Below, piece by piece: positions 32,512 to 34,899 of a stretch of 34,899 nt of DNA. A program made the translations under genes and the position numbers. The notes under the pieces were generated by a model that saw nothing but the letters and a program-made list of their open reading frames with translations, was not told the DNA's origin and did no database searches. Every line of letters begins with the position of its first letter. Position 1 is the stretch's first letter. Source of the stretch: Bacillota bacterium (lineage in GTDB: Bacteria > Bacillota > Clostridia > Christensenellales > Aristaeellaceae); the NCBI GenBank assembly GCA_023402355.1, contig JAEXCG010000110.1, positions 1 through 34,899 on the forward strand, written 5' to 3'.

Positions 32512-33567
32512 GTGAATAAGAAAATGAAGCGCTTTGCCGTCGGCGCGCTCGCTTCGCTCCTGCTGGCGCTGACGCTTTGCGCGGGCACCGTCTTCATCGT
32601 CGATCCGTTCCAGATTTACCGCAAAGCGTCGTTTTACACGCCGCTGATCGAATACACCACGCAGGTGTACACCAACGCGGGCATCGCCAAGAACTACACC
32701 TACGACAGCGCGATCGTGGGCACGTCGATGACGGAAAACGCGCTGCCCTCGCAGTACGGCGAGCTGTTTGGCGGGGAATGGATCAAGCTGGTGACCAGCG
32801 GCGGCACCGCCCGCAATCACGCGATCCTGCTGGACACGGCCTTTCGCACGCACAAGCTGCAGCGCGTCGTCTACGACCTGGACATTTACTCCTTCATGGC
32901 GGAGAAGGATTCGACCGCGCAGTACGTGCCGATGTACCTGTACGACGACAACCCCTTCAACGACGTCAACTACCTGCTGAACAAGGACGTGCTGCTCACG
33001 CGACTGCACGACCTGTACGAGTACAACGCGAGCGGCCTTACGGACGACGACCGCGACACGATGTACAGCTGGGGCGGAAACTACGTCTACAGCGAGGAGA
33101 CGGTCATGTCGGGCGTAAACCTCAAGGGGCCGGTCGCTGAGATGTGGGATGCGAACATCTTTGAAAAAGAGATGAACGACAACCTCGAGCAGAACCTGCT
33201 GCCCTTCATCGAGCAGCACCCGGAGACGGAATTTCTCATCTACTACCCGCCCTACAGCGTGATGGAGTGGTTCACGATGTACCAGAAGGGCCATCTGGAC
33301 TTCGTGCTGAACATGAAGGAGCTCATCACCGAGCGCCTGCTGCCCTATCAAAACGTCAAGATTTACGACTTTCAGGCGCGCGAGGAGTGGGTGCGCGACC
33401 TGAACAACTACAAGGACACGTCCCACCACTCGCCGGAGATCAACATGGCGATCGCGGAGTGTATCGCCGCGGGCGACGGTCTGGTGACGGACATCTACGA
33501 CGTGTACGAGCACGACGAAACGATCTACGGCTGGGTGGATGACATCGTCTATGAAAACGAGGAGTAA
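32512..33567 (+). CDS. Membrane-anchored SGNH-like acyl-transfer partner of MBOAT, copy A
   Basis: This 351-residue protein has an N-terminal membrane anchor (about 7-30) and an outer domain with SGNH-type signatures: IVGTSMTEN (68-76; Ser72 as nucleophile candidate), TSGGTARN (95-102) and KDTSHHSPEIN (301-311; Asp302 and His305/His306). DltD- and AlgX/AlgJ-like proteins have this layout and finish acyl transfer started by an MBOAT protein. The GTG start at 32512 has GGGAGG upstream, 15 bases after the MBOAT stop. Copy B downstream is collinear with it at these motifs. The acyl group and polymer are inferred only from the pairing. Confidence 0.84.
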   Translation: MNKKMKRFAVGALASLLLALTLCAGTVFIVDPFQIYRKASFYTPLIEYTTQVYTNAGIAKNYTYDSAIVGTSMTENALPSQYGELFGGEWIKLVTSGGTARNHAILLDTAFRTHKLQRVVYDLDIYSFMAEKDSTAQYVPMYLYDDNPFNDVNYLLNKDVLLTRLHDLYEYNASGLTDDDRDTMYSWGGNYVYSEETVMSGVNLKGPVAEMWDANIFEKEMNDNLEQNLLPFIEQHPETEFLIYYPPYSVMEWFTMYQKGHLDFVLNMKELITERLLPYQNVKIYDFQAREEWVRDLNNYKDTSHHSPEINMAIAECIAAGDGLVTDIYDVYEHDETIYGWVDDIVYENEE

Positions 33568-34636
33568 CAGGCGGTGGGCCGTGGGCGTGCTTGCAGCGTC
33601 GCTCGCGCTGCTGGCCGCCATCGCGGGGCTGGTCGCTTGGGTGGACCCCTTCATCTGTTATCACGCGCCCCGATTCGCCTTTGAGGCACGCAGCGGCATG
33701 CAGGCGTATTACAACGTCGGCATTGCGCGCAACGTGCCCTACGATGCCGTGTACCTGGGCTCCTCCATGACGGAGAACACACGGGCGTCGCAGGTAAACG
33801 AGCTGTTTGGCGTGACCTGCGCCAAGCTGTCCTTCGAGGGCGGCACGATGGAGAATTACCGCACGATGCTGAAGGCTGCGTTTGAAACGCACGAAGTTTC
33901 CCGCGTCTTCCTGTCGCTGGATGAGTTCGCCCTCTCCGCAAAGCAGGACGAGGTGCCGCTAGAATTGCCGCACTACCTGTACACCCCGACGATTCTGGAC
34001 GACGTGCAGTATTGGTTCAACCAATCCGTTCTCTTTTCGCACGTGCCGGAGGCGCTTTCCGCCATGGCGGCGGGCGCGGAGCCGGGAATCGACTTCGATA
34101 CGCTGTACTATTGGGGCGACCGGATGACGTACGGACGCGAAAAGACGCTGCTTTCCATGAGCTATGCGCCTTATGAAGAGCAGCTTCCTCCGGAAGGGGA
34201 TGCGCAAACGGTGCGCTATCACCTGGAACATTGCCTGATCCCCTATGTGCGGGCGCACCCGGAGACGACGTTCTACCTGTACTTTCCGCCCTACAGCACT
34301 TTGGAGTGGGTGAAGTACGCGCAATCCGGCACGCTGGAGCAGGCGCTTTACCATCGGCTGCTCGTCGCGGAGGCGCTGGCCGACTACGCAAACGTGCAGC
34401 TCTACGACTTTCAGGCATGGACCGACGTCGTGACGGACCTTGAACAGTACAAGGACAGCATGCACCACCGGCCGGAGATCAACGATGCGGTGGTGGAGAA
34501 GATGGCCGCAGGCGAGATGCGCACGGACCCGGCGAAGATTCGCGCGGCGAACGACGTGATTCGTGAAATGGTCATGGAATTTAACGCGCCGGACGATGAA
34601 GAGCTTTCGCAGATGCGCGCTTTGATGGACGAATGA
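33551..34636 (+). CDS. Membrane-anchored SGNH-like acyl-transfer partner of MBOAT, copy B
   Basis: This 361-residue paralog of copy A has an N-terminal anchor (about 9-30), YLGSSMTEN (68-76, Ser72 again), FEGGTMENY (95-103) and KDSMHHRPEIN (301-311, Asp302 and His305/His306). All catalytic candidates fall at the same residue numbers as in copy A. It overlaps the end of copy A by 17 bases, so the genes are translationally coupled. The ATG at 33551 is chosen because a GGTGG lies about 12 bases upstream; an ATG at 33539 in the same frame would add four residues. The C-terminal 50 residues beyond the motif are longer and more acidic than in copy A. Confidence 0.82.
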   Translation: MKTRSNRRWAVGVLAASLALLAAIAGLVAWVDPFICYHAPRFAFEARSGMQAYYNVGIARNVPYDAVYLGSSMTENTRASQVNELFGVTCAKLSFEGGTMENYRTMLKAAFETHEVSRVFLSLDEFALSAKQDEVPLELPHYLYTPTILDDVQYWFNQSVLFSHVPEALSAMAAGAEPGIDFDTLYYWGDRMTYGREKTLLSMSYAPYEEQLPPEGDAQTVRYHLEHCLIPYVRAHPETTFYLYFPPYSTLEWVKYAQSGTLEQALYHRLLVAEALADYANVQLYDFQAWTDVVTDLEQYKDSMHHRPEINDAVVEKMAAGEMRTDPAKIRAANDVIREMVMEFNAPDDEELSQMRALMDE

Positions 34637-34649
34637 AAGGGGGAACCGC

Positions 34650-34899
34650 ATGAATCGTAAGAATCGCCGCAGGCGGCCGCCCAACCCTTTTAAGAAGCTG
34701 CTGATCGCGATCTTTGTGCTGCTCGCGGTCATCGCGGCAGACCTGCTGCTCGTGTACGGCGTGCGGCCGTTTAAGGACGCGGCCGTGTCGGTCGTGGCGC
34801 CGCTGCTCGGCTACACGCCGACGCCCGCGCCGACTGCGATTCCGACGGCGACGCCCAGCCCTTCTCCCACGCCGAGCCCGACGCCTACTGCGGCGCCCA
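34650..34899 (+). CDS. Membrane protein with Pro/Thr-rich stalk, cut by the window end
   Basis: The first 83 codons are visible; the rest lies beyond the window. A basic N-terminus (NRKNRRRRPPNPFKK, 2-16) is followed by one transmembrane segment (about 17-38) and, from about 56, a low-complexity Pro/Thr/Ser-rich stalk (repeats such as TPTPAPT and TPSPSPTPSPTPT). This places the missing C-terminal domain outside the membrane, reaching through the wall. AAAGGGGG lies 6 bases before the ATG, 13 bases after the copy B stop, so it is the fourth operon gene. The outer domain cannot be seen. Confidence 0.75.
   Translation, partial: MNRKNRRRRPPNPFKKLLIAIFVLLAVIAADLLLVYGVRPFKDAAVSVVAPLLGYTPTPAPTAIPTATPSPSPTPSPTPTAAP

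Noticed and set aside
31156..33654. Minus-strand 832-codon open frame across the MBOAT and SGNH genes
   Set aside because: Very long, but rich in Arg, His, Val and Asp as expected from antisense reading of GC-rich codons; the opposite strand encodes recognisable membrane enzymes with good start sites.

Overview
The window is a GC-rich chromosomal segment with dense, short-spaced genes, strong AGGAGG-type ribosome binding sites and sigma-A-like promoters (TTGACA/TATAAT, 16-18 base spacers). The gene set (MurA, Tex, YchF, S1C protease, an ECF sigma factor with a membrane partner, MBOAT/SGNH acylation genes, a sugar-transfer ATP-grasp enzyme, a TetM-like GTPase) suggests a GC-rich member of the Clostridia (Firmicutes), possibly a gut lineage such as Oscillospirales or Christensenellales. 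That placement is inference; no rRNA or tRNA gene is visible to confirm it.

Left part (1-8300). A minus-strand pair encodes a glycerate 2-kinase and a low-molecular-weight tyrosine phosphatase, with a promoter near 1944-1972 and a terminator at 85-123. Next is a tightly packed four-gene minus-strand operon (6000 to 2126): sugar-transfer-type ATP-grasp enzyme, PflX-like radical SAM protein, APH-fold kinase and aldose-1-epimerase-like protein, with its own promoter and terminator. A small double-SH3 protein and murA diverge from a shared 404-base intergenic region.

Middle (8300-20660). On the plus strand are a processive-type GT2 glycosyltransferase with an overlapping TVP38/DedA-like membrane protein, a J-domain/TPR protein, and an ECF sigma factor with a single-pass membrane partner, preceded by a GGAAC-16-CGTC element typical of autoregulated ECF promoters. 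On the minus strand lie ychF, a small secreted protein and two GT2 glycosyltransferases. Tex and a membrane-anchored HtrA-like protease follow on the plus strand, ending at a 22-bp perfect hairpin.

Right part (20660-34899). A zinc-ribbon membrane protein and an AT-rich GNAT acetyltransferase gene, probably acquired by transfer, sit on the minus strand. Then come a cytidylate-kinase-like/MATE pair, an unassigned conserved-looking enzyme and an AraC/GyrI-type regulator on the plus strand. On the minus strand follow a TetM-type ribosomal-protection-like GTPase co-transcribed with an esterase, and a second MATE transporter whose leader carries two hairpins sharing the same 15-base sequence. The window ends in a plus-strand envelope-acylation operon: an AlgI-type MBOAT acyltransferase, two collinear SGNH-like paralogs, and the start of a membrane protein with a Pro/Thr-rich stalk.

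The most interesting points are the unexplained leader of the second MATE gene, the ATP-grasp/radical SAM/kinase/epimerase operon, the chromosomal TetM-like GTPase paired with an esterase, and the duplicated SGNH genes beside MBOAT. No CRISPR array, insertion sequence, tRNA or rRNA was seen.
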